From positions 6,262,001-6,326,000 of the forward strand of contig NZ_CP107852.1 of NCBI RefSeq assembly GCF_036346875.1: a stretch of 64,000 nt of DNA, in the 5' to 3' direction. Shown here piece after piece: positions 15,720 through 24,037 of this stretch. The notes beneath the pieces were generated by a model. It was not told the DNA's origin. It did no database searches and was given only the letters and a program-made list of their open reading frames with translations. Both the position numbers and the translations under genes were made by a program. The stretch's first letter is position 1, and every line of letters starts with the position of its first letter. This DNA comes from Nocardia sp. NBC_00508. Lineage in GTDB: Bacteria; Actinomycetota; Actinomycetes; Mycobacteriales; Mycobacteriaceae.

Positions 15720-17927
15720 GTGTTCGAACTGACCAGGCGGCGCAGCCGGTGGATCCTGGGGGTGTTCGTCGTGCTCGCGCTGGCGATGGGCACGATGAGC
15801 GCGACGCTGTTCGACAAAGTGCAGGGCGGCGGGTACATCGACCCCGACAGCGAATCCAGCCGGGCGGCCGCGGCGCTGCGGGACACCTTCGGCCAGGCCA
15901 CCCCGAATCTCGTGCTGCTGGTACAGACTCCCGGGTCGGTGGACGACGACGCCGTGGCCACCGCCGCGACCACCCTGGCCGCCGAGCTGAAGTCGGTGTC
16001 CGGCGTCGCGGGCGTCGCCTCGTACTGGACCGACAAATCGCCCGCGCTGCGCAGCACCGACGGCACCAAGGGCCTGATCGTGGCCAGCATCCTCGGCGAG
16101 GAATCCGAGGTGGACAAGCAGGTCGGGGATCTCGCCGAGCGGTTCGGCGGCACGCACGGTCCGCTGGAGGTGCGGATCGGCGGCTACGCGATGCTGCTGC
16201 ACGAGACGGTGCAGCAGAGCGAGAAAGACGTCGTACTCGGCGAATCCATCGCCTTCCCGATCACCCTGATCGCGCTGCTGCTGGTCTTCGGTGGTCTGGT
16301 CGCGGCCAGCCTGCCGCTGGTCATCGCCATTCTCACGGTGATGATCACGATGGGCACACTGTGGCTGATCGCGAGCGTCACCGATCTCGCGGCGACCGCG
16401 ACCAACGTCGCCACCCTGCTCGGGCTCGGTCTCGCGATCGACTACAGCCTGTTGATCATCAGCCGCTATCGCGACGAACTGGTCGCCGGACAACAGCCGG
16501 CGGCGGCGGTGGTGGCGACCATGCGATCGGCGGGTCGCACCGTCGCGTTCTCGGCCGTCACCGTCGCGGTCGCGCTGTCGGGCCTGTTGTTCTTCCCGCT
16601 GCTGGCCGTGCGGTCGATGGGATACGCGGGCTTGGCCGTCGCGGGGATCGCCGCCGTGGTCTCGCTGACCGTGCTGCCCGCGATCCTCTTCCTGCTCGGC
16701 ACCAAGATCGACAGTGGTCAGCTGTGGTGGTTCCTGCGCGCCGCCCGGCCCGCGCCTGGCGAGGGCGCGTGGCATCGCCTGGCCCGGTTCGTGATGATGC
16801 GGCCGGTGCCCATCGGGCTCGCGGTGACCGCCCTGCTGCTCGTACTCGGCGCGCCGTTCCTCGGCGTGAAACTCGGCTTCCCCGACGAACGTTCGCTGCC
16901 GGAGTCTATGAACAATCGCCAGGTCACCGAGACCATCCAGCGCGACTTCGCCGCCACCGAGCAGAACGGGCTGTTCGCGGTGCTGCCCGACAGCGCTTAC
17001 AACGCAGCGGGATTGGACGCCTACGCGCGGGAACTGTCGGAGATCGACAACGTCCGCCGGGTCGACACCGCCACCGGCAGCTACAGCCACGGCGGCCTGC
17101 TCGCGCCGCCGACCTCGGCCAACGACCGCTTCCGCGCGCCGAACGCCGCCTACCTCACGGTGATTCCGGACAGCTCCGACCCCGGCGTGCTGGACCGGAT
17201 CGCCAGTGACGTACGCGCGACGCCCGCCACCTCGGCGGTGCTGGTCGGCGGTGTGGCCGCGGCGAACGCGGACGCGATCGGCGCGGTGGTCTCGGCGCTG
17301 CCGTACGCGCTGGCGTTCGTCGTGCTGATCATGGTGGCCGTCCTGTTCCTGCTCACCGGAAGCGTCGTGCTGCCGCTGCTGGCGGTGGTGCTCAGCGTGC
17401 TCAGCCTGACCGCGACCTTCGGCGCGCTGGTCTGGATCTTCCAGGACGGGCACCTGTCCGGCTGGCTCGGCTTCACCGTCACCGGCGACCTGCCGCCCAC
17501 GGTTCCGGTCATGCTGTTCGGCGTCGCGTTCGGCCTGGCCATGGACTACCAGGTGTTCCTGCTGGCCCGTATCCGCGAGGAGTACCAGCGCACCAGATCC
17601 AACGCGCTGGCCGTAACCTCCGGGCTGGAGCGGATCGGACGGATCGTCACGGCGGCGGCGGTGCTGATCTCGCTGGTATTCCTCGGCTTCCTCGCCTCGG
17701 ACATCACGTTCATGAAGGCGTTCGGTATCGGCCTCCCGCTGGCGGTCCTGGTGGACGCGACGCTGGTGCGCGGATTCCTGCTGCCCGCGGCGATGGAGCT
17801 GCTCGGCGACTGGAACTGGTACGCGCCCGGACCACTGCGCAAGCTGCACCGGCGTTTCGGCATCGAGGAGGCACCGGCGGCCGCCGGTGCCGGCCGCGAG
17901 GAGTGGCGTCAGCCCGCCCGGCTGTGA
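15720..17927 (+). CDS. MMPL family RND transporter
   Basis: Inner-membrane RND-type transporter of 735 residues, powered by proton motive force and related to mycobacterial MmpL lipid exporters. It has two halves, each with one leading helix, a periplasmic domain, then five more helices. The MMPL hallmark appears twice: LGLGLAIDYSLLIISRYRDE in the first half and AFGLAMDYQVFLLARIREEY in the second. Its length is short for lipid-exporting MmpLs (over 900) and matches the shorter group beside carotenoid genes in corynebacteria. GTG start with AGGGG upstream. It may move isoprenoid or carotenoid products; this is inferred from context. Confidence 0.88.
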   Translation: MFELTRRRSRWILGVFVVLALAMGTMSATLFDKVQGGGYIDPDSESSRAAAALRDTFGQATPNLVLLVQTPGSVDDDAVATAATTLAAELKSVSGVAGVASYWTDKSPALRSTDGTKGLIVASILGEESEVDKQVGDLAERFGGTHGPLEVRIGGYAMLLHETVQQSEKDVVLGESIAFPITLIALLLVFGGLVAASLPLVIAILTVMITMGTLWLIASVTDLAATATNVATLLGLGLAIDYSLLIISRYRDELVAGQQPAAAVVATMRSAGRTVAFSAVTVAVALSGLLFFPLLAVRSMGYAGLAVAGIAAVVSLTVLPAILFLLGTKIDSGQLWWFLRAARPAPGEGAWHRLARFVMMRPVPIGLAVTALLLVLGAPFLGVKLGFPDERSLPESMNNRQVTETIQRDFAATEQNGLFAVLPDSAYNAAGLDAYARELSEIDNVRRVDTATGSYSHGGLLAPPTSANDRFRAPNAAYLTVIPDSSDPGVLDRIASDVRATPATSAVLVGGVAAANADAIGAVVSALPYALAFVVLIMVAVLFLLTGSVVLPLLAVVLSVLSLTATFGALVWIFQDGHLSGWLGFTVTGDLPPTVPVMLFGVAFGLAMDYQVFLLARIREEYQRTRSNALAVTSGLERIGRIVTAAAVLISLVFLGFLASDITFMKAFGIGLPLAVLVDATLVRGFLLPAAMELLGDWNWYAPGPLRKLHRRFGIEEAPAAAGAGREEWRQPARL

Positions 17928-17948
17928 CCGCGTAGCCAGAAGGAGTTC

Positions 17949-18158
17949 GTGGTGGTGACGGTGGCGACCGCCACCGACACGGTCGACACCGAGACGGTGG
18001 AGAAATACCTGCGCTACCGGGCACACCGACATGCTCCGGCGCACTGGCGTTCCGGTAGCGCGGCAGCGCCCCGCATCGGTGCCGGGCGATCTCGTGGGGA
18101 GGTCAGAGCCCGCCGGTCGAGAGCAGGCCGCCGTCCACCCGCACCGTCTCCCCGGTGA
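17949..18158 (+). pseudogene. Possible truncated gene start after the MMPL gene
   Basis: AGAAGGAG (17938-17945) stands before clustered GTG codons (17949, 17952, 17955), and the frame reads TVATATDTVDTETVEKYLRY before turning Arg/Pro rich and running under the convergent SDR gene. The good ribosome site and sensible first 35 codons suggest a gene whose body has been lost, perhaps another member of a former carotenoid cluster. The fragment is too short to name. Confidence 0.3.
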
Positions 18159-18867
18159 TCCACGCGGCCTCGTCGGAGACCAGGAAGCCGATCAGGCGCG
18201 CCACATCCTCCGGGCTGCCCAGCCGCTTCATCGGGTACCCACTCGCGGCGCGTTCCTCGTCGGCCGAGTACAGCGCGTCGGCGAACTTCGTCTTGATCAC
18301 GCCCGGCGCGACCGCGTTCACCCGGATCTTCGGCCCCAGCTGCCAGGCGAGTTCGTCGGTGAGGCGGATCAGCGCGGCCTTGGACGAGCCGTACGCGGCG
18401 ATCACGCCGGTCGAACGGATACCCGCCACGCTGGCGACGTTCACCACCGCGCCTCCGTGGTCGCGCATCCACGCCTTGTAGGCCTCCTGGATGTAGCCGA
18501 GCGCCGCGACCACGTTCACGTCGAAGATCTTGCGTACCGCATCCAGGTCGGCGTCCATCAGGGAGCCGAACACCGGATTGATGCCGGTGTTGTTGATCAG
18601 GACGTCCAGCGAACCGAACTCCGTGACCGCGCGCTCGACCGCCGCCGCCCGGTCCTCGGCGACGCCGGAGTTGCCTGCCAGCGCGACGACCTGCCCCTGG
18701 TGGCCCAGCTCGCGCAGCTCGGCGGCCGCCTCCTCGAGCGGATCCTTCTTCCGCGCGGTGATCAGCACGTTCGCGCCGCGGCCGAGCAGTTCCGCCGCCA
18801 CCGCCTTGCCGATGCCCCGGCTGGCCCCCGTGACCAGAGCGCTCTTCCCCAATAGATCGGTACTCAT
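18103..18867 (-). CDS. SDR family oxidoreductase
   Basis: Classical short-chain dehydrogenase/reductase (254 residues), NAD(P)-dependent, substrate unknown. It has the TGASRGIG cofactor loop near residues 13-20, NNTG in place of the usual NNAG, and the active-site Tyr-Lys in AAYGSSKAAL with Ser in VASVAG. The C-terminal GETVRVDGGLLSTGG is typical of FabG-like members. The ATG at 18867 precedes MSTDLLGKSALVTG; an upstream ATG adds ten unlikely residues. Its 3' end overlaps the possible gene fragment on the other strand. Confidence 0.9.
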   Translation of the reverse strand: MSTDLLGKSALVTGASRGIGKAVAAELLGRGANVLITARKKDPLEEAAAELRELGHQGQVVALAGNSGVAEDRAAAVERAVTEFGSLDVLINNTGINPVFGSLMDADLDAVRKIFDVNVVAALGYIQEAYKAWMRDHGGAVVNVASVAGIRSTGVIAAYGSSKAALIRLTDELAWQLGPKIRVNAVAPGVIKTKFADALYSADEERAASGYPMKRLGSPEDVARLIGFLVSDEAAWITGETVRVDGGLLSTGGL

Positions 18868-19037
18868 GGCATCGCACGGTAGCGCAGTGGCCCGCATGTG
18901 ACGTTACCGCCGTCACATGCGGGCAGCTGGGCTGCGGGCGGGAGGTTCGGCCCGGTTAAAATCGGTGGTTCTTGTGCGCATCGGGTCGCACAATCGAGCA
19001 ACACGCGTCCAGCACCACGATCCGCGAGGAGAAGTTT

Positions 19038-20669
19038 GTGATCACCGCGACCGACCTGGAAGTCCGGGCCGGAGTCCGCACCCTGCTGTCGGCACCCGGG
19101 CCGGCGCTGCGCGTGCAGGCGGGCGACCGGATCGGACTGGTCGGACGTAACGGTGCGGGCAAGACGACCACGTTGCGCATCCTGGCGGGCGAGGGCGAGC
19201 CGTACGCGGGAAAGATCCTGCGTTCCAGCGATATCGGATACCTGCCCCAGGATCCGCGCGAAGGCAACCTGGACGTGCTGGCCCGTGACCGAGTGCTGTC
19301 CGCGCGCGGCCTGGACACGCTGATCCGTGAGATGGAGAAGCAGCAGGCTCTGATGGCCGAGGTCGCCGACGACAAGGAGCGCGAGAAGGCGGTCCGCAAG
19401 TACGGCAGGCTCGAGGAACGTTTCTCCGCTCTCGGCGGTTACGTCGCCGAGAGCGAAGCGGCGCGCATCTGCCACAGCCTCGGGCTGCCCGACCGGGTAC
19501 TCGGCCAGTCGTTGCGCACTCTCTCCGGCGGCCAGCGTCGCCGGATCGAATTGGCGCGCATCCTGTTCGCCGCCTCCGACGGCAGCGGCGGGCGATCGGA
19601 CACCATTCTGCTGCTCGACGAGCCGACCAACCATCTCGACGCCGACTCGATCACCTGGCTGCGCGGTTTCCTGCAGAACCACGACGGTGGCCTGATCGTG
19701 ATCAGCCACGATGTGGAACTGCTCGCCGACGTGGTGAACAAGGTGTGGTTCCTGGACGCGGTGCGCGGCGAAGCCGACGTCTACAACATGGGGTGGAAGA
19801 AGTATCTGGACGCCCGCGCGACCGACGAACAGCGCAGGCGCCGCGAACGTGCGAACGCCGAGAAGAAGGCGAGCGCGCTGCGCGCCCAGGCGGCCAAGCT
19901 CGGTGCGAAGGCCACGAAAGCGACTGCGGCGCAGAACATGGCCAAACGGGCCGATCGCCTGCTGGCCGAACTCGACGACGTGCGCGTCGCCGACAAGGTC
20001 GCCAGGATCAAGTTCCCCGAGCCCGCGCCCTGCGGCAAGACGCCACTGATGGCCGAGAACCTGACCAAGGTCTATGGTTCGCTGGAGATCTTCACCGGCG
20101 TCGAACTCGCGATCGATCGCGGCAGCCGGGTCGTGGTGCTCGGGCTCAACGGCGCGGGAAAGACCACATTGCTGCGTCTGCTCGCCGGGGTCGAGCAACC
20201 GACCGCGGGCGGGCTGGTGCCCGGCCACGGCCTGAAGGTCGGGTACTTCGCGCAGGAGCACGACACCCTGGACGACGACGCCACCGTATGGGAGAACATC
20301 CGCCACGCCGCTCCGGACGCGGGTGAACAGGATCTGCGTGGGCTGCTCGGCGCGTTCATGTTCTCCGGTCCGCAGCTCGACCAGCCCGCGGGCACCCTCT
20401 CGGGTGGTGAGAAGACCCGTCTGGCGCTGGCCGGTCTGGTCTCCTCGGCGGCGAACGTGCTGCTGCTGGACGAGCCGACCAACAACCTCGACCCGGTGTC
20501 CCGGGAGCAGGTGCTGGACGCGCTGCGCACCTACGCGGGCGCCGTGGTGCTGGTGACCCACGACCCAGGGGCAGCGGAGGCGCTGTCTCCGGAACGGGTC
20601 ATCCTCCTCCCGGACGGGACAGAAGACCACTGGTCGGCCGAATACCTGGAACTTATTCAGCTTGCGTGA
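19038..20669 (+). CDS. ABC-F family ATPase (Rv1473-like)
   Basis: Cytosolic ATPase with two ABC domains and no membrane segments, of the ABC-F class that acts on ribosomes in translation control or antibiotic protection. The 543-residue protein has Walker A GRNGAGKTT and signature LSGGQRRR in the first domain, and GLNGAGKTT with LSGGEKTR in the second. A charged Lys/Arg/Ala-rich linker (about residues 265-310) separates them. GTG start at 19038 with a GAGGAGAAG ribosome site. Order (ABC-F, small HTH gene, acnR-acn further on) follows Rv1473-Rv1475c. Confidence 0.92.
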   Translation: MITATDLEVRAGVRTLLSAPGPALRVQAGDRIGLVGRNGAGKTTTLRILAGEGEPYAGKILRSSDIGYLPQDPREGNLDVLARDRVLSARGLDTLIREMEKQQALMAEVADDKEREKAVRKYGRLEERFSALGGYVAESEAARICHSLGLPDRVLGQSLRTLSGGQRRRIELARILFAASDGSGGRSDTILLLDEPTNHLDADSITWLRGFLQNHDGGLIVISHDVELLADVVNKVWFLDAVRGEADVYNMGWKKYLDARATDEQRRRRERANAEKKASALRAQAAKLGAKATKATAAQNMAKRADRLLAELDDVRVADKVARIKFPEPAPCGKTPLMAENLTKVYGSLEIFTGVELAIDRGSRVVVLGLNGAGKTTLLRLLAGVEQPTAGGLVPGHGLKVGYFAQEHDTLDDDATVWENIRHAAPDAGEQDLRGLLGAFMFSGPQLDQPAGTLSGGEKTRLALAGLVSSAANVLLLDEPTNNLDPVSREQVLDALRTYAGAVVLVTHDPGAAEALSPERVILLPDGTEDHWSAEYLELIQLA

Positions 20670-20688
20670 GTTTCATCACAGGAACCCG

Positions 20689-20717
20689 TTGATCACGGCC
20701 TGCTGAGTGCTTAGCCT
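20689..20717 (+). promoter_or_regulatory. Sigma-70-type promoter for the small HTH gene
   Basis: TTGATC (20689-20694) and TAGCCT (20712-20717) are separated by 17 bp and lie 33 bp before the ATG. Spacing and sequences fit a housekeeping promoter. Confidence 0.5.
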
Positions 20718-20750
20718 GGAAAGACGCTGCTCGGCGACTCGGAGGAAGCC

Positions 20751-20984
20751 ATGAGCGACAGGCCCACACAAAGTAAGGCCACATTGGGTAAGGGCACACG
20801 CGTCACCGGGAAGTCGCGCGACCGCCTACAAACCCAGCTGAAGAAGCAATACGAGGCGGGTGCGAGCATCCGGTCACTGGCGCGGTCCACCGGCCGTTCC
20901 TATGGCTTCATCCACAACGTGCTAGTGGAGTCGCATGTGCAGCTCCGCAGCCGGGGTGGGGCCAATCGCCGGAAGGGCCAGTAG
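20751..20984 (+). CDS. Small helix-turn-helix protein (Rv1473A-like)
   Basis: A basic 77-residue protein with a single HTH: LKKQYEAGASIRSLARSTGR followed by SYGFIHNVLVES, similar to resolvase-type DNA-binding segments. The N-terminal 25 residues are Lys/Thr rich. GGAGGAAG lies just before the ATG. Small proteins of this kind are widespread in actinobacteria next to ABC-F genes; a regulator called Rv1473A occupies this place in M. tuberculosis. Target genes are unknown. Confidence 0.85.
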   Translation: MSDRPTQSKATLGKGTRVTGKSRDRLQTQLKKQYEAGASIRSLARSTGRSYGFIHNVLVESHVQLRSRGGANRRKGQ

Positions 20985-21060
20985 CGTCCCGATGTGGCGA
21001 TGAATCCGCGCCGCGCGGACCGTCTGCACTGTAAGGACGTGTCGACGGAAGGACCTCGCG

Positions 21061-21633
21061 GTGCGAGACCTGCTGCTGCAGATCATGGTGACATTGGACG
21101 GCTACGCGGCCGGCCCGGACGGAGCGCTCGACTGGATCGAGGTCGATGATCCCGAGCTCGACGCCTATCTCGCCGAACTGCTCGGCGGCGTCGATGCGCA
21201 GATCTTCGGGCGCGCCTCCTATGAGCTGCTCGCCGGATATTGGCCGGACGCGCAACGAAATCCGGCGACTCCCGGGGACGCGCGGCTAGCTCCGCTGGTC
21301 AATGCGCTGCCCAAAATGGTGCTCTCGCACCGGACGGACCTCGAGCTGCCATGGCAGCCCGCCCGCAGGATCGGCGCGGATCTGCCCGCCGAGGTCGCGG
21401 AGCTGAAGAACGTCCCCGGCAAGCCGGTGGTGGTGTTCGCGGGTGCGCGCACCGCGCAGGAATTCCTTCGCCTCGACGCGGTGGATGAGCTTCGGCTGCT
21501 GGTGTTTCCGGTGCTGCTCGGCGCGGGTCAACCACTGTTCGGCGAGGTGGCGCCACGGCGGCTGCGGCTGGTGGACGTCACCGCGTTCCCGGCGTCCGGT
21601 GTGGTGCGGCAGACCTATCGCCGGACTCAGTGA
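21061..21633 (+). CDS. Dihydrofolate reductase family protein
   Basis: RibD C-terminal/DHFR-fold reductase of 190 residues. It begins RDLLLQIMVTLDGYAAGPDG, with later landmarks FGRASYELLAGYWP and AVDELRLLVFPVLLGAGQPL, all typical of this family of uncharacterised NADPH-dependent reductases. GTG start preceded by GGAAGGA. Its last 7 bp overlap the convergent ATP-grasp gene. It is not a true folate DHFR; substrate unknown. Confidence 0.88.
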   Translation: MRDLLLQIMVTLDGYAAGPDGALDWIEVDDPELDAYLAELLGGVDAQIFGRASYELLAGYWPDAQRNPATPGDARLAPLVNALPKMVLSHRTDLELPWQPARRIGADLPAEVAELKNVPGKPVVVFAGARTAQEFLRLDAVDELRLLVFPVLLGAGQPLFGEVAPRRLRLVDVTAFPASGVVRQTYRRTQ

Positions 21634-22589
21634 CCGGCCACCATGCCGTCGCCGTCCACCAAGAGGTTGGCCAGACTGCGGAAGATGGGCAGTCCGGTCT
21701 TGATCTCCAGGTAGGCGAACTGGCCCTGCGGATTGACCTCGAGAAAGTAGTACTCGCCGTCGCGACCGAGCCGGATGTCGAGCACGCCGAAGGACAGGCC
21801 CAGCGCACCCATCAGCGTGGCCAGCGACTTGCTCACCGCGGCGGGGAGGTGGTCCGGCGTGAACTCGACCGAGGTGTCCAGGCGGGAGTCGATCTTGCCG
21901 ACGCCGGCTTGCGAGTCGATGCGCACGGTCCATTCGATCCCGTCCACCCACACCACGCGCAGGTCACAGGTGGCATCGATGTAGTCCTGGAAGGTGGTCG
22001 GCGCCGAACGGATCGCGGCAAGCCTGCCGAAGTCGTCGCGGGAGATGATCCTGGTCTCGGCGAACTCGGCGCGGCTGGTGCCGGTGCGCTTGTAAACCAC
22101 CGGACCGGGCCGGGATTCGACGAAACTGCGCGCCTCGTCCGGATCGTTGGTGATCAGCGTCTCCGGTACTGCGAACCCGGCCCGCAGCGCCGTCTCCAGC
22201 TGCACGATCTTCCGTCCCGCGGTGCGATCGGCGCCTGGGTCGTTGACCCAGTAGGCCGGGATGGACCAGAGCAAACCCTGGATGAACCCATCGCACTCGG
22301 CTTGGCGAAAGTCGTTGTCCGAGGCGCGGACCCCCGCGGGCACCTGGGCGGGGTGCGGGCGGCGCCACCACACCGACCGGACGTCGTCCAAGCCGATCAG
22401 GTGCGACAGCGAGCGCGTCGTGCCGAGCCGGTCCAGGCGGAAGCTGCCCGACTCGCGCGGAAAATCACGCAGGTCGAGCTGAATCGGGCTGAGCCCGTGG
22501 TGCTCTCGTAACGTCGCCGCCATCGCGGTGCCGTGTAGGTCATCGGCTTCGGACACGATCAGGACCGAAGCCTTCCGGCGTCCCGCCAT
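21627..22589 (-). CDS. Graspetide-type ATP-grasp peptide ligase (MvdD-like)
   Basis: ATP-grasp enzyme of 320 residues resembling macrocyclases of omega-ester/amide peptides (microviridins and other graspetides), which join Ser/Thr or Lys side chains to Asp/Glu in a precursor. Family features in order: pre-ATP-grasp start VLIVSEADDLHGTAM, VWWRRPHP, AYWVNDPGADRTAGRK then QLETALRAGF, VYKRTG, FQDYIDATCDLRVVWVDG, and the metal/ATP site FLEVNPQGQFAYLE followed by TGLPI. Start at ATG 22589, 11 bp after the stop of the candidate precursor gene, so the two form an operon. The family assignment is strong; product unknown. Confidence 0.85.
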   Translation of the reverse strand: MAGRRKASVLIVSEADDLHGTAMAATLREHHGLSPIQLDLRDFPRESGSFRLDRLGTTRSLSHLIGLDDVRSVWWRRPHPAQVPAGVRASDNDFRQAECDGFIQGLLWSIPAYWVNDPGADRTAGRKIVQLETALRAGFAVPETLITNDPDEARSFVESRPGPVVYKRTGTSRAEFAETRIISRDDFGRLAAIRSAPTTFQDYIDATCDLRVVWVDGIEWTVRIDSQAGVGKIDSRLDTSVEFTPDHLPAAVSKSLATLMGALGLSFGVLDIRLGRDGEYYFLEVNPQGQFAYLEIKTGLPIFRSLANLLVDGDGMVAGH

Positions 22590-22600
22590 GCGCGTGCCGT

Positions 22601-23056
22601 TCAGTCGAGACTGTCGCAGTTGATGCCGTCGTCGCTGCCGTCGAACGATTTGGTCTGGCAGTAGGTGAACGTCGCGCCGCTGGCGCCCGCGCACTCGACG
22701 AGTTGCAGTCGGTCGGCCCAGATTTCGGTGAGCCGGCGCAACTGGGCGTCACCGAGCGCCTCCGACGGCGCCTCCGGGATGGTCATCGGCCGGTCGACCA
22801 GGTCGATCCGAAGTCGCCGGGTGAAGTCGGCGGTGGCGCCCGCGCGGATGTCCACCAGCACCGGGCGGCCGTCCTGATCGGGGTCCGGCACGGTGGAATC
22901 GACAACGCGCAGAACGTCGGACCGACAGAAGGTCCACGTTCCCTCGGCGACGCGCACGCTGATCTCGCGGTCCGATTCCGCGACCAGCAGGCCCCGGAGC
23001 GGAGGAACGCGGTCACCCTGCGGCGTCGTCCCGGGAAGGCGGATTACGTCGGTCAT
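22601..23056 (-). CDS. Candidate graspetide precursor, 151 residues
   Basis: Unrecognised protein directly upstream of the ATP-grasp ligase gene. The ATG follows GGAGAAA at normal spacing. Residues 1-100 look like a small folded beta-rich domain (RGLLVAESDREISVRVAEG). An amphipathic helix DAQLRRLTEIWADRLQLVE follows. The last 30 residues hold three Cys, four Ser, three Thr, one Lys and five Asp, ending CDSLD. A helical leader before a Thr/Ser/Asp-rich tail is what a graspetide precursor needs, but it is longer than most known precursors. It may instead be a partner protein; no sequence match was made. Confidence 0.55.
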   Translation of the reverse strand: MTDVIRLPGTTPQGDRVPPLRGLLVAESDREISVRVAEGTWTFCRSDVLRVVDSTVPDPDQDGRPVLVDIRAGATADFTRRLRIDLVDRPMTIPEAPSEALGDAQLRRLTEIWADRLQLVECAGASGATFTYCQTKSFDGSDDGINCDSLD

Positions 23057-23154
23057 AGCCGTTTCTCCGATCTGCTCACCATTTGCCACGACCCCCAAGC
23101 GTGTGAGCGATCATATCGCGGTAGGGGCTTCGATCGGTTCGGATCGCGAGATTT

Positions 23155-23164
23155 ACCGGCCGGT
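23155..23164. promoter_or_regulatory. Palindrome ACCGGCCGGT upstream of the ATP-grasp operon
   Basis: A perfect 10-bp palindrome flanked by TTT and GGCAAA, about 100 bp upstream of the candidate precursor start. It shares the CCGG core with the larger palindrome at 23206-23225. Possible operator; role inferred only from position. Confidence 0.3.
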
Positions 23165-23205
23165 GGCAAACGGAATTCCGATCCGGAACCGGCGAGCGCT
23201 GAAAG

Positions 23206-23225
23206 ATTTCCGGCAGGCCGGAAAT
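23206..23225. promoter_or_regulatory. 20-bp palindrome, candidate operator
   Basis: ATTTCCGGC-AG-GCCGGAAAT: perfect 9-bp arms with a 2-bp spacer, 150 bp upstream of the candidate precursor gene. The short spacer suits a dimeric protein-binding site better than a terminator, and there is no adjacent U-tract. Confidence 0.4.
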
Positions 23226-23463
23226 AGTTAGGACGCAATCGTCGAGCTAACCCTCGCGATGGGTGCGGAGCGTGTCCATAGCCCGGCATTGGCGGCTGTG
23301 CATCTGTACTTTCGTGTGCCGCTGCCTCGGCGAGTGGGCGCAGCTGCCACCGGGTGCGCAGGGAATCGTATTTGCTCGGCTCGGGCGTGCGGGTGGTCGT
23401 GATCGACTTGTTCGAATCGGGTTGCGCCGGCCGAGGTTTGCGGGCCGGGCGAGCCGGAGGGGC

Positions 23464-23967
23464 TCAGCGCCGGTTTCCGTTCCGCTCGGCCCACCACACC
23501 GGCGCGTCGACGAAGTGGTTGTCGAACTCGTCCTGAGCTGCTGCGAGCTCGGCCATGGTTGATTCGCCCGCGGCGATTCGCTCCAGCAGGCGGAAGTACT
23601 CGAAGCGCTGCACGCCCGGGGTGAGGGCGATCAGGATCCGCGCCGTGTTGTCCGGCGCGGCGCCGAAGGCGTGCGGCATGAACTTGGGTACCACGATCGA
23701 ACCGCCCGCGCCCACCGTGACGATCCGATCGCCCGCGAGCAGTTGGAGTTCGCCGTCGGCGACGTAGAACAGCTCGTCGGAGCGCGTGTGGTAATGCGGC
23801 GCCGCGCCGTCGGCGCCGCGGTCCATGGCTACTTCGAGTGTGCTCAGCGCGCCGCCCGCCGCCTCGGCGTCGATCAGCAGTCGCAGGCTGACCGACTTCG
23901 TGTGCAATGTCTCAGCGTCCTGCGGCTGGCAGATCGCGGCATCGGTACGCGGGGAGGTGGGACTCAT
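23464..23967 (-). CDS. Cupin domain-containing protein
   Basis: Single-domain cupin of 167 residues with motif 1 around APHYHTRSDELFYVADGE (His-X-His and Glu metal ligands) and motif 2 around VVPKFMPHAFGA (His). This is the quercetin-dioxygenase-like subfamily; it could bind a metal and a small molecule or act as an oxygenase. The C-terminus is helical. It is divergent from a MarR gene, sharing an AT-rich intergenic segment with a palindrome, so it is probably MarR-controlled. Confidence 0.85.
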   Translation of the reverse strand: MSPTSPRTDAAICQPQDAETLHTKSVSLRLLIDAEAAGGALSTLEVAMDRGADGAAPHYHTRSDELFYVADGELQLLAGDRIVTVGAGGSIVVPKFMPHAFGAAPDNTARILIALTPGVQRFEYFRLLERIAAGESTMAELAAAQDEFDNHFVDAPVWWAERNGNRR

Positions 23968-23992
23968 CGTAACTCCAAGTGATTCGCCAGCT

Positions 23993-24014
23993 TATAGTTC
24001 GCTACCAAACTATA
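23993..24014. promoter_or_regulatory. Inverted repeat between cupin and marR genes
   Basis: TATAGTT (23993-23999) and AACTATA (24008-24014) are perfect 7-bp arms around 8 bp in a strikingly AT-rich segment. The size and location fit a MarR dimer site controlling both divergent genes. Confidence 0.5.
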
Positions 24015-24037
24015 TACCACCGAATAAAATCCCGTCC

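Larger units (their letters stand above)
23057..23463. other. Upstream region of the ATP-grasp operon with two palindromes
   Basis: About 400 bp without a supported gene, between the candidate precursor start and the end of the cupin gene. It is less GC-rich than average and carries two palindromes annotated separately. Frames across it on either strand change character repeatedly and look non-coding. Confidence 0.5.

Noticed and set aside
15705..18044. 779-codon open frame antisense to the MMPL gene
   Set aside because: The translation is His/Arg/Gln rich without membrane or domain character; it is a mirror of the high-GC MMPL coding frame.
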